NCBI GenBank assembly: GCA_022113835.1
Contig: JAILWY010000010.1
Location: 583,501-647,500, forward strand
Direction of reading: 5' to 3'
Source of the DNA: Atopsyche davidsoni
Lineage: Eukaryota > Arthropoda > Insecta > Trichoptera > Hydrobiosidae
DNA: 64,000 bases
Translations under genes and position numbers: made by a program
Shown: piece after piece, positions 1-11,600 of the stretch
Position numbering within the stretch: the first letter of the stretch is position 1
How the letters are laid out: each line of letters starts with the position of its first letter
The notes under the pieces: model-generated
The model's input: only the letters and a program-made list of their open reading frames with translations
Database searches by the model: none
Told to the model about the DNA's origin: nothing

Positions 1-2160
1 AGATAAGATAAGATAAGTACTGTGTGTAAATAACTGAAAAATATGTTATAATTTTTGCGAATTTATAATTTATATAATTATAAATCCACAGTGGGATACT
101 AAATAAATTCGTGCATATAGTCATTTTTTTAATGAATTATTTAAAAAACGTTGGTGTGCGCGGTGATTCTTTAAAATTAAAATAAATATCTAATGATAAC
201 TGATTCTTTTGTTTTTTCTAACAAAAAGTAAATGTGAAAATGTTTTATAAAATTGCAGTATTACTTTCTTGAGATATAAAACCATCCGCTTGTATCTTCA
301 TGGATTTTAACAATGATCATTAGCATGGATCTTTCCAAAAAATAATGATTTTACATATGGTGTCTTTATCAATTAACTGATAAATGGTTGTCAGCTTGAT
401 TTAACAGTACATGTGTAATAATGTTGATGCTGTGTTTGGTTAAAAAGAAAATTTAATTTGTGTCGTGTCAAACCGAGACCACTTCGTTATTCACAACAGG
501 AATGGGTTTAATTCCTATGAGTATCGCCCCCAGCAGAATTCCTGCCCGCCCATGAAATAGACTCTCTGCTGCAAGTTATCTAAGACTTACTTGTATACTC
601 CGGTTACTTGGCCGGACACAGCCGCTATCACTTCGAATCGCTTGCTCACCCATGTTTTCAGATTGCGGCCTTCTACTTTCTTATACAGTAGCAGTGTTTA
701 CAGTATCTTTGCTTGGATTATACGATATATAGTATATGTCTTTATTTAAACACGACACCAATACCTTTCATGCAACATCTATTATAATCCCACAATACAT
801 TTTGACTAATCCAAAAACGAAAAGTCTTATTTAGAACCTATTATTACAATTGATATTTTCAAATATATATAATTTTGCGTAACTGCAAATAAAATGTATA
901 CTGAAAAATTAAAAATAAATTTATGAGGAGTTCAAAATAACTTAAGAGTCAGGTCTTTGTAAAAAATATTCTAAATTAATCAATAAATTCCCAGTTTTTC
1001 TAAAAACAGATAAGCAAAATTGTAATCAAAGTTTTGAATCACCATTCGTAATTACCGACTTGAAACACTAAACTTTAGGTACGCGTGATACAATAATAAA
1101 TTATTAGGCTGCATAAAATCGAAAAAATCTTAATTTACGCAAAAATGTATATGTACTACCTTCTGAATAAATATTTTGCAAAATAATTTCTATATTTTAA
1201 CTTGTAAAATTATATTTTATATATCGATGTGCTATTTATTAAATTGGCTTTGCGATTGTGCCCTGTACTAAAAAAAGCTTGCAGGTAAATTCGTGTGCGG
1301 GTAAAAACTAAAAATCCAATAATCTCAACCATCCTTTAAGATAGAACATATTTTCGCTTTTTTGATCCATCTGATCCATTTGATCCATCTGATCCATTTG
1401 ATCCATCAATTTTTGATCCATCAGACGATATAACTTTTGAGTTGATTACATAAACGCTAATACAACGAAAACATAATATAAACTACTTCTATCTTTATAG
1501 ATTAATAACGATGTATGAGAAAATGCAACCATTTTAGAGGAACACCCTTAGAAACATCGTTACCTCGGTCTCATTTTCCTTGATATATCAAATTTCAGCG
1601 CGCAAAAAATTCTGACTTATCAAACGATACCATATTTGAGCCAATTTTTCACATTGATTTTTTTCACTCTGGACAATGGGTTTCTTAGTTGATAGAGCCG
1701 CGCTTGCGATCATATCTGAATAATTGATTTGGTATTTTTTTCTGCGCGAATAAATAAAAAAAACTGAATGGAATTGTAATTCACCAATCTCAAAGCTTTT
1801 TAAAATTAATTTATATCAATACATTTGAATTTATTTTTTATTGTGCTTAATATACAAAAAATAGCTATACTTGTTATATAGTAATAGTAGAAACCCATAT
1901 CCTATTTTATCTCGAAACAGTTATCAATTTATCATTCTTAATATTTGGATTGGAGTGCGCCAAACGACGAGGAAAATCACAGGAATTATTGGAAACGCCT
2001 CGATCCCTTATAAATATAATATATTTTTGCGCTTTAAATTTTTTTGTAATACTTCATATAAATTTTGATTAAAACACCAATGAGTATCGTATGTGTCTGA
2101 TTATACTTTTTATTCGATAAGCGCTATACATTCAATCTCTGATTGACTTAGAACGCGGAG
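1..2160. other. Gene-free AT-rich flank
   Basis: No reading frame here looks like a conserved protein on either strand, and I see no convincing splice-bounded exon. The sequence is AT-rich with homopolymer runs. The only structured element is a short GATCCAT tandem near 1,364. It is probably part of the upstream intergenic region of tailless. Confidence 0.6.
1364..1421. repeat. GATCCAT tandem repeat, 9-bp period
   Basis: GATCCAT occurs at 1364, 1373, 1382, 1391 and 1400, exactly every 9 bp, with CT and TT alternating between units, and once more at 1415 after a short gap. A simple minisatellite with no coding frame. Confidence 0.85.
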
Positions 2161-2164
2161 TCAA

Positions 2165-2310
2165 AACCACACCACTCTGTACGAGTGGTAGGCCGCAAGG
2201 GTGAGGATCTAAGCAGAAGAAAGCATTTGATTATTACTTTCTCCGGGTACGAGCCCAGGGTCCCACAGTCAGTACTCACAGCACCATAATCACTATGTGA
2301 AATTGAATAT
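2165..2310 (-). repeat. Possible tRNA-derived SINE fragment
   Basis: Read on the minus strand, TGGTGCTGTGAGTA near 2,301-2,288 resembles an RNA polymerase III A box, and GGCTCGTACCC near 2,257-2,247 resembles a B box (GGTTCGANNCC). The spacing suits a tRNA-like promoter. The body downstream is not a foldable tRNA. Arthropod SINEs of this design are common; family membership is inferred. Confidence 0.35.
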
Positions 2311-2316
2311 AACCAG

Positions 2317-2374
2317 AAATTATAAATAATTAGGGGTATTTTTGTAAAAAAATACCCCTAATTATTTATAATTT
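2317..2374. repeat. Perfect 27-bp inverted repeat with 4-nt loop
   Basis: Arm 1 (2317-2343) begins AAATTATAAATAATT and ends GGGGTATTTTT. Arm 2 (2348-2374) is its exact reverse complement, and the spacer is GTAA. All 27 pairs match. It resembles no other repeat in the window. Perfect arms with such a short loop suggest a recent template-switch event or a tiny foldback insertion. Confidence 0.9.
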
Positions 2375-3125
2375 ATTTATTTGAAATTTGCAATTGAATA
2401 CGTAAATATTAAATAATGCCATCGGTTTATTTATTTCATATTGAATAATCTTTCGTATTTTTATCTTCAGTTTCCAATAAATTACGTAAATTCGCTTTCG
2501 TTCGTCAATTTTATTTACGCATTACCACGAGACAAGTAGATATAAGGAATTAATTTTACAAATGAGCAACAATATTATATTTAACTAACAACCTCTACGG
2601 CGAGAACAGCTGCAAATAATAAAATAGGGGTGTGGCGTCCTTAATATATGGCCTTCTAATGTCTGACTTTGCAAATGACTGCATAATGCACATTCATTTA
2701 AAAAATATTGTTTATATTGAAAACATACATTTTTAAATAGTTTCATTTTCAGTCTTGTGAAGGCAATCTCGACATGATTTCAAAATATGCACCGCACTCA
2801 TTTTTAGTATTATTAGTACATTTTTAATATTAAAAATGTAACTTAAAGCAGGCTTTGTAATAAATATATTTTCATATATTCATGTTTCATTGTTATAGCT
2901 CATTTTTATATTAAAAAAAACCAAAGCTGCACGACAGTAAAAGCGCTAAGCAGTGTTTACAAGTAACTAAGCACCCCGTGCTCTAAAATATATTTTCACA
3001 AAAGCACTGGAATAAGAGGGAGAAACAGAAACATCAAACGCAAAACGCGCGATAAGTACTTTACAGAAAAAAACTTTGCTATACTTAAAAGCTAAACTAG
3101 TAACTTCTAGAATTTTTTGCGCGAC

Positions 3126-3460
3126 CTATTTCATAATCCTCGGGAAAACAGTTGAAAAGATCCGTGAAAAGATACGGCCAAGGCCGTCCTGACCCACTGA
3201 GGACGAAGCTGCAGTCAGATTATCTCTCGGGCACCACTGATATGCAACACAATGTGGATTTGGGCATTCGGGCTCACCTGGTATCCCCGACAAAGCCATT
3301 GCAGGTACTAAACATTCCGCCAAACTCACCACCGGACGATTTATCCCATAAAAATGCAAAAACTCAAACCGACAACACTCAGCGCGGGCAGGCAGAGATG
3401 TTTCCGTGAAACTTAATCCCATATTGAAACATTTTCGGTAAACTATTTTAACGATCATGT
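3126..3460. other. Moderately GC-rich segment, unidentified
   Basis: Both strands stay open for 85-110 codons. Neither translation shows a family motif, and no clean splice sites or promoter were found. It is probably a decayed transposon or chance open frame. LINE and Penelope-type relics follow directly downstream. Confidence 0.3.
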
Positions 3461-3488
3461 GATTTCATTTTAATTGAATAATATATAT

Positions 3489-3625
3489 TCTTCATCAAGT
3501 GCCTCTTCTCAGAGGAGGTTAGCGACAATTTCGCGGAGCATATACTCATGCTGAACCAGTTTTCATGGGTTTTCGGGTCCTTCTACACCGCAGTTTTATA
3601 TACAAAGCTCTGGCGTTTATTATGA
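3489..3625 (-). mobile_element. LINE 3'-end fragment
   Basis: It starts TTCTTCATCAAGTGCC and closely matches copies at 19,943 and 63,524. On the minus strand the best frame encodes the last residues of a non-LTR reverse-transcriptase ORF (consensus EMVANLL then stop), followed by a short 3' tail ending TTTGATGAAGAA in related copies. Only the 3' terminus remains, as expected for a 5'-truncated retrotransposon. Confidence 0.55.
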
Positions 3626-3794
3626 TTCTATTGCTGCAGGATAATATATAGACACACATAAATATGACGGTATTAACATGGACCGCTTGAAACGTTAAAT
3701 GTGTTTATCGGTTTCGGTAGTCGTTGTCATTAGATGATCTATTTTTTATGTTTTGTGTTAGGCTATGTTTTGAGTCTTCTAACGTTCCAAATCC

Positions 3795-3838
3795 CTGAGG
3801 ATGGTCCCAGTACCGGAACCGAAACATCGAAAGACGTA
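3795..3838 (+). ncRNA. Hammerhead-ribozyme-like motif (Penelope-type repeat)
   Basis: In order: core CTGAGGA (3795-3801), one extra T, an imperfect self-complementary stem II (3803-3820), GAAA (3821-3824), and a stem III hairpin in which ACATC pairs with GACGT around a GAAA loop with one A.C mismatch. An A sits at the expected cleavage position (3838). Stem I pairing is weak. Hammerhead motifs are known in Penelope-like retroelements. Activity is not implied, and the element itself is not present. Confidence 0.5.
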
Positions 3839-4529
3839 GCACAACACCAAAGGTGGAAGAGTTGAGCCTTCTGGCTGGTTGTGTTTTTTTTAATGCAGAA
3901 TTTGACGAACGGAAATTTATATTTTCTTTTAACATCGTTTTGACCATGTTTTTTAATAGGTATATTTTTAGATTGTAGATATTTTTAGACAAGCAATCGA
4001 TTTTTGCATGCCACAGCAAAGCGCTATTTAATTTATATAAATAAATATATGTATTATATATGAGTGTTTATAAATATTTTAAGTTTTCTTAATATATTCA
4101 TTTAATTGTACCCAAGTGACATATCTACTATCTAATTGCTGTTTAGTGAAAATTTAAACCGTCGTTGACATATATTATATTTCGGTACAGGATCTCAGTA
4201 CGGTTGCTCTCCGATGCAGGGGCCCGGGATCTGTTGAAGTAATTAGATTTATTTATATTTTGCTAACATTTCTAAATATTGGGGTAACACTTATTGAAGC
4301 AGGTTTTTTTTGTTTCGTGACAAGGTGGATTCCGGAGACGTAGCAAGCGAAGACAGCCTTGTAAGAGACTGCTGCTTAACTGTATTTTCTTTTCCTACTC
4401 GCTCATAATTGTCTAAGCTTGAATGTCTCTCGCTCGTGAAGAATGACATAAATCGCACAGATTCCGCCTCTGTGAGCATTGTTCTTAATAATCCCCGCCG
4501 CAGTGTGTCTTCAGTCGCTGTCAGCGTCG

Positions 4530-4800
4530 GCTACTAAAAACTTCCAAATAAGTACTTTCTATTTTTCCGCACTCTTTTTTTGTGTGATTTTTTTTTCATA
4601 TTTAAGGGTTGTTTTGTATTCAAAAATCTTTACTTCCAAGATATTAGTAGATACCTTTTCAAGCTCCACTGATTACCGGCTACTGCTCTCTCAGGGTGAA
4701 TGGCGGCGACGCGCAAATATTGTTTACTTTCATTGTTTAAAAACCGCCCAATAATCGGTCACGATCTTTACTCAAACCAACTCCCAAGACTAAAAAGGGA
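4530..4800 (+). repeat. Interspersed repeat, copy A
   Basis: It shares long blocks with the reverse complement of 9,880-10,110, for example GTTTTGTATTC, the ATTAGTAGAT block, and TTTTTCAAGCTCCACTGATT. The two copies are in opposite orientation and flank tailless exon 1. Family unknown. Confidence 0.6.
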
Positions 4801-5684
4801 TGACTGCCGTCTGCCAATGTCTGAAACAGAGAGAGGATAGTAAAAATGTTATGGTGAATATCAGAGAACACGACCTTCCAAAGGATAATTTGAGTCTCCA
4901 CCCTGACCACTGCGACACCCAGCCACCCGAGTTCACACACTTTAAAGAAAACAAATTAACAATCAATTACGAAACTTGGCACACACAATACTCGCGCAAA
5001 GCTCTTGAACTCCCGGGCACGCTGATATTCGCTCTCCCCTTTGTCGTGTGATTTGTCGATGTGAATATGTTCTCCTTGCGGCATTAAAACCCAACTTACA
5101 ATGCATGTAACACTTTCAAGTGCGGCGCATTTCATTCTGGTGCGTTTGAATAGAAATAAAGAACAAAAACAGTACATTGAGAATGGGCGCAGTGCTCTAG
5201 AGTACTGCGGCTCCCGGGGAACGTTATGCAGACAACTTGCAACACTATTGTATTAATTAATATTTGTTTTTTTACAGGTAACCACCCCGAATAACAATAC
5301 AATACAAACTTGAAACCACAAGTAACTAACTCGACGCGACCAAACGTCCATAAACTCTGTTAGTTTGAGTGGGTCATTTCAATACTTATCAACTTAAATA
5401 AAACAATAATACTTTTGTTGATTGATTTTTGTATGAGAATCTGGTGATGCCAAACATTCACACAGCATTTAAATTAATAATTCCCGGGAAGTGAAGCAGT
5501 ATTTTTTTATTATTGAACAATTGACGTGAATCAAATGATTTTTTTCTAAATAAGCGGTTGCGTTTGTTGCTTCGAGTGTGGCCAGTAGAAATGCGGGGGG
5601 TCGTTCTGCGGTGACGACAAAGTTACCGATCGAGTCCGGCCTAAGCTAGTTTATCGTGACCGTCCATCGGCCCCGCCGTCCACC

Positions 5685-8600
5685 ATGAAGAGCAGCACGC
5701 CGCCGCCCCGCGAGGAGTCCTGGGGGCCCTCCCAAGGACCTGCCCCCGCCCTCCTGCAGCCGGCTTCCTCGCCGCCCACTTCCTCCAGTAAGTCCCCACC
5801 GGAACCTTTCTATCAATAAAAACAGGTCATTCTATAATAACTTCAAAGTTCGACATCTTCTTCTTTTTCCTCTGTTGCCTCTCCTCATAGGAGGTTGGTG
5901 ACCATTTTCTCGAACATATTCCTACCCTGGGCCAGTCTCACTGCCGATCTCCAGCCACTGGCGCAAGTCAGCATACACGTGAACTTTCTTCTTCCGATGC
6001 CCCTTTTTTCTCCGATTTTTCCTTGGACAATCAGCTGGAGGATGCCATATTTATTGTTACGAAAAATGTGGCCAAAATAGGAGCCCTTCCGCTTCTTTAC
6101 CAACGTCAAGAGTTTTTTTCTTGGCGCATTCTGTGCAAGACTCACTCATTTGTAACGCGGTCAACTAATGGTACTTTAAGGACTCTCCTATACAGCCAAA
6201 TTTATTTGCATAGTAGCTGTCTTGAGTGTCCAAGCTTCGACTCCATAAAGGAGAACTGAGACGACATAACATTTGGTGAATCTCCATTGAGATTTCGGGG
6301 TTATAAAGTTCGACTGACGGTCGTTTTTGCAAAAGGGTATCATTGAATTTTTTCGAGAATATAATATTTACTTCCCGTCGGCTACGCCTAGCATCACAAG
6401 AGAGCCTCAATTGCTTCGAGTCCATTCGGTTAAGAATGCTTCCTCGATCTTTATGCCTCTCCATAAATCGTTTTACCTACTTAATATACAGCGTACTCGT
6501 ACTTCGTACTCTATAATTTACCAAGTCATTCGCGTTATTCTATTAAACCCAAAGCTTTTTGGTATTTGTTAATTTTCATTTTCATTATTTAATTTAAAAT
6601 TATACCTAAATGGAATTTTCAAAACATAAACTGACATGTACTTTTCAATATTTAAGAGTCTTAAATAGCTATGCACCCTAACCGTGCAATGTAGAATCAT
6701 TCAATAAACGTTTCGCCGATGGTATGATGTTGGTAAGATGTATGATTGTAAATCAAAAGGCTGGCTAAATATTTGCGTGTTCGTAATTTATTATTTATAA
6801 TTTACAAGATAGAATTATATAATTAGAGTCTCTCTGACGCGTGATGCGCTGGTGTCGAAGAATTGTAGATCGGTGCATGTGTACAAACGTTACATACTCA
6901 TTATTTACCTACTTTGAAATACACGCAGTTAAGATTTTTTAATCATATAACACCAAACACATCAGATTAGATCATTGCTTGCTCAAGCCGCGTGTATGCG
7001 AGCAACGTGCCTCGGGGTGCATTCGAAGTGCGGCACGAAGGCACAACGTAAGAAGTGCCCTTGGACTCGCACCACTTACGACTTTACGGCTCTGGGCGTG
7101 CTCGCTGCAAACATTGGCTGCTGGTAAAGAGCTGCCGAAAAGGCGTGAGCGCCCGTTGAAGTAGTGACTCTTATCTCCTTTTGTGTATGTCGCGTCTCAC
7201 TACATCGTTTGTTCTTATCAGCAAATGCAACAGCTGATCGTGGCGATGAGCTTACCTTGACCTCGATCCGAAGGCGAATGACTCTTCTCCCTATCCGACT
7301 TGAGCATCCTACACATGCTGCGACACAACTGACAGCCAATTTGTAATTTGTTAGTTGCCTGCTCCTATTTTGGGTATTTTTTTTAAATAAACAACGCAAA
7401 AGAGAACGCTCTTGACGAGTTATTGTTCAGTTGTGTCGCTACGTGTGTAGGCAGCTTTGAGCAGCCCACACATGCAGCAATACAGCTGATAATAAGCTGA
7501 AATGTAAGTTTTATTAATTTCCGTGTCTTACACGACGTAAAAGCTGAAGAGTTTTCAAACCTGGTACAGAATTGATTTTTTTCCGACAAATTCTGACACA
7601 ACGGCCAGATTTCGACACCCGATCGGATTTCATTTGCGGTTTAGTCGAAAACTGTTCATATTGGCATCGCACGTGAAAACTTAAAAAAATGGATTTTTCA
7701 AATGAATGTTTGTAGCCCAGAAGGTGATTGGGTAATTTTTTAGGTTGATAATATTGACATTCAAGATAATATTATAATTTTGTAAAGTATACAATAAAAT
7801 AATACAGAATTTGAAGAGTGGGTATAAAAACCTCAGTCTACAAATAAAAACATCGAAAGCCACTCGCCTCTGACTTTGCTTATACAGGAGAGCAAATTTA
7901 TTATTTATTTTTTAGATGTTTGTTTAAAATGCTTATTACTGCAACAATTAATAAAATTATTGTACAATATAATATTTTAATTTTAAGTTTTCAAACAGTT
8001 TATTTTATATCGTAAAAAAACTAAACCTACACTTCTTGGGCAGCCCGTGTATTCTTTCTGTGGAATCATCGCAAAAAAAGATTTTTTAATAATTCAGACA
8101 AGGAACATTGTGTTTGTAAAATATCTAACTCAAGTAAACATAATTGCGTATCGTACCTTAATTTAAAAATATTAATGTATACATACATAATATATATTTG
8201 TGATCTAAAAATTAATGTAATTTAAATGAATGAAAACGAAGGGGAATTTCTCAGAAGCACTTACACGAGCGATCAACGTAATTGGCCTGAAAAATATATT
8301 TGAAAATAATGTAGTATTCAGGATCTGGTATTTTTCTGCTGCCAATAGAAAAAATAATAATTTCATAGTAATATCAGTAGATATTTCTCTACAGACTCGT
8401 TTCATTCCATCGCGCTCCTCAACTCTTCTAGGGGGTGTTGGGACTCGTGCTCAGTTGGGATATCGCCCGTTTTTACAATAGTTTGTCGATTAAACAGCAC
8501 TAATAATAATAACACATATGCCAATTAGAAACGCCTCCCGGTTAGCGCGATGCATGATTTCCGTGGGAATGCGAATCGGCCTGATGCTGCCGGGTTCTCA

Positions 8601-11600
8601 CGTGCGTCATTAGATATGATCCTGGACGAGCCACCTGGCGCGGGGGCGCGGCTCCGGGGACCATCGACCGGAAACAATGCGATATATCTGCTAGTTAGTG
8701 CATTACGATTCGTGTCAATTAGAATATATCACGATCTAGCTCGCCGGGAATCACCCGTGCAGCTGTAGCCTTTTGAATTAACAAATAATCAATACAGCAA
8801 TACACCGCTTTACGCGAGGGATACGTTCCGGAAAAGATCGCGTTATGTGAAATTCGCGTATATCGGGGTTTACGATTAAACTTAATACAAAAAAATCACT
8901 TTAATTCTAAGAACACTTTATGCAGTATTACATGTTATTTTTACTGAAAAATACATCTATTGTCTTTTGGGTAGCGTTTCTTTTACGTTCTTGTAAAATA
9001 CGTTCACAGCATCCAACGCTGTTTTCAATTGTTAAAAGTCAATGACTACATTAAGTTCATACACATTCTCAAATAAGAAATTCGCGTAATGCGAGGCATT
9101 TTAACGCGAAATTTGAAAGTCGCGTTATAGTGAAAAGCGCATAACGGGGTCGCGTAAAGCGGGGTATTACTGTACAAGCCGAAAAATTTCAACGTGTCTT
9201 ATAAATGCATCTCATCTCCAGCAGTTAAACCATTTCTCTGGATTTGTTATAAGGGGTAAAGCTGCATCATATTTTGATTTTATTCAGGGGCACTGAAGCT
9301 ATTTTCGTGGATTAAAAAAACGCTGTAACACATAAAAATGTTAGCACGGCGCAAACACTAGAAGCGAAGTTACCATCAACGACTGCCTGAGCCTGAGATC
9401 AAATCATAAATATATGTGATGTCGTTTGACTTGTCGTTTTAATAATATTAACACATAACACATAAACACATAATACCAAAATTTTTGACCAAATTTTTAT
9501 AAATCTTTTCTATTTACAGTAAAAATTATACTAGTATTTGAATATAAAAATGTTCAAATATTTAGCACATCTCAATAACATTAAAAGTAAATAGATTGCA
9601 AATATATTTATAAATATTTTTTTTTAATCTAGATATATCGTCAAATTTTAGTATTTGAAATTTGTATTTGAAAATTTACTCCACATGATGTTTTATACAC
9701 TTATAGTGCACATGATTTCCCTCGTAGTTGTTTAAGTTATAAATAAAAGTGCTCCGACACATTAGCACTCGTTCGTCGTCTCCCTCTGCCCTGTGTGCGC
9801 ACTTGTAACGTGAGAGGGCTTTTTAATGAGCCACTCTCAATATTTTTAAATTTTTGCATTTCTTGTATTTACAAAAAAAAAAACAGATTTTGGAAGAGGT
9901 TCATGAACGATAATTGGTTGGATTTCAGGCAAAGAAAGTAAACAAAGCACAGTGCTCGGCAATCAGTGGAGCTTGAAAAAGTAGACAAAAATCAGGGATC
10001 TACTAATGTCTTCGAGGTAAAGATCTCGGAATACAAAACTACGCTTGAACACGAAAAAAACTTTACGAAAGGCTGCGAGAAATGAAAAGTGCGCGCTTGC
10101 AGACCCGTCCAGTTTCTTGTGCGGACAACCCCTAACGATTCTGCAGCAAGATTTTTCCGGTAGAGTTTGCGTTTTGGAAATTTACGTTATTTTTAAGAGT
10201 AAAGAGTAATGCTGCGATTATTTTCGAATAAAAAGTTTTCAAGCAGTTGTTAAATATCGATATCGATAACGAGGCCGCGAATAAGCGGGGGATGCGCGTC
10301 ACAATTAGCCCTCATCGATGGGGGATGATGTGCCGGATCGCGTGCGCGCAGAGGGGCCGGGCCGAGAGGGACGCCAGGTGTGCCGCGGGAGAGGGCCGCG
10401 GATCTCGACAGGTACAGCGGCGCAGATCACGCGACGCCGCGGGTTCCCACGCTCCCGGAGCGTCAGTGGTGCAGTGCTCGAGCTAGCTGGCCCATTTGAA
10501 CCCACATCCCCAAGCTGACATGGCCGGTGCATTATCAATTATACCAACGTGTCACTGGTACTAAGCAAGAATTTTTAACAATCATATTCTATAAGTGAAA
10601 CAACGTACTTAATATGCCAATTAACCATTATCAATCAATAAAACCTGTATAGGCAAAATCGTACTTCCTGTGAGACGGTCTTCACAAAAATCAATAATAT
10701 ATATATAATAGTATTCAATATTTCCAGAAGAAAAATATAGGTTTTATAATTCTAGAGACGTGACAAGCCAAACAGACGCAATCTGTATCTTGGTTTATAG
10801 ACTTCTTGCGCATATTATTTATACTTTAATAATTCATGATTTATTATTTCGCAAAAGATTAAATCCTTACTAAAATAATGTGACCAAAAAAATATGAACT
10901 ACCTACTGTATAAGAAGCAGCGCGTTTATTAAATGCAAATACTAAGTTTTTAACCTGAATATTTATCTTTATATTTGTTCTGCCGAATTTCAATTATCTC
11001 GACTCAAAACCCTTAAAAATTATTTTTAATCTAGCAATTGAAACTAATATTCAGACCCAAAGAAAACCTTTAAATTGATATTTCATTTGGCTTCACAGGT
11101 GTTGAGCTGCTTGATGTTTTCTGTCTTCCGACGTTTCGGTTCATCTTCAGGGATTTTTCAAATAGCTCATTTGATAACATCGGCCGCCAAAATCTAAGAA
11201 AAAACCATGGAAATTTGATTTTCCATACATATTAACTGCGAGTTTCAGGTGCATATTTGTACTGCACACAATAAACTATTGCGTACAAATTTACCTCGAG
11301 TTATCAAGCTTTATTTAGGAAAATAGGTAAAAAATTAATTTTCGGTAAATTTTGAAAGTTCAGAAAATATTATATTTAAGTCTTCTGCGTTGTTTTTTTT
11401 TTTTTATCAGGGGTGTCTTCTCAAGTAGGGGCGCGCTCTAGACGGATAGGGCTCCAAATTCTGGGGCAGTGTGTTGTTTTTATCGGAATGGCACTGAAGG
11501 GGCGTCGTAGATCCTGTCTCTCCGAACGGAAGTTGGAGAATGAGAGCCATGGGAATGAAGGAGGCTGGCGATGCAGCTTCGTTGTGATAGAAATCTCCGG

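Noticed and set aside
3785..3860. Fully active hammerhead ribozyme at 3,795
   Set aside because: Stem I does not pair well and stem III has a mismatch, so only a hammerhead-like relic is claimed.
10247..10538. Arg/Ala-rich frames on both strands
   Set aside because: Explained by the GC-rich island in tailless intron 1; no conservation signal or splice sites.
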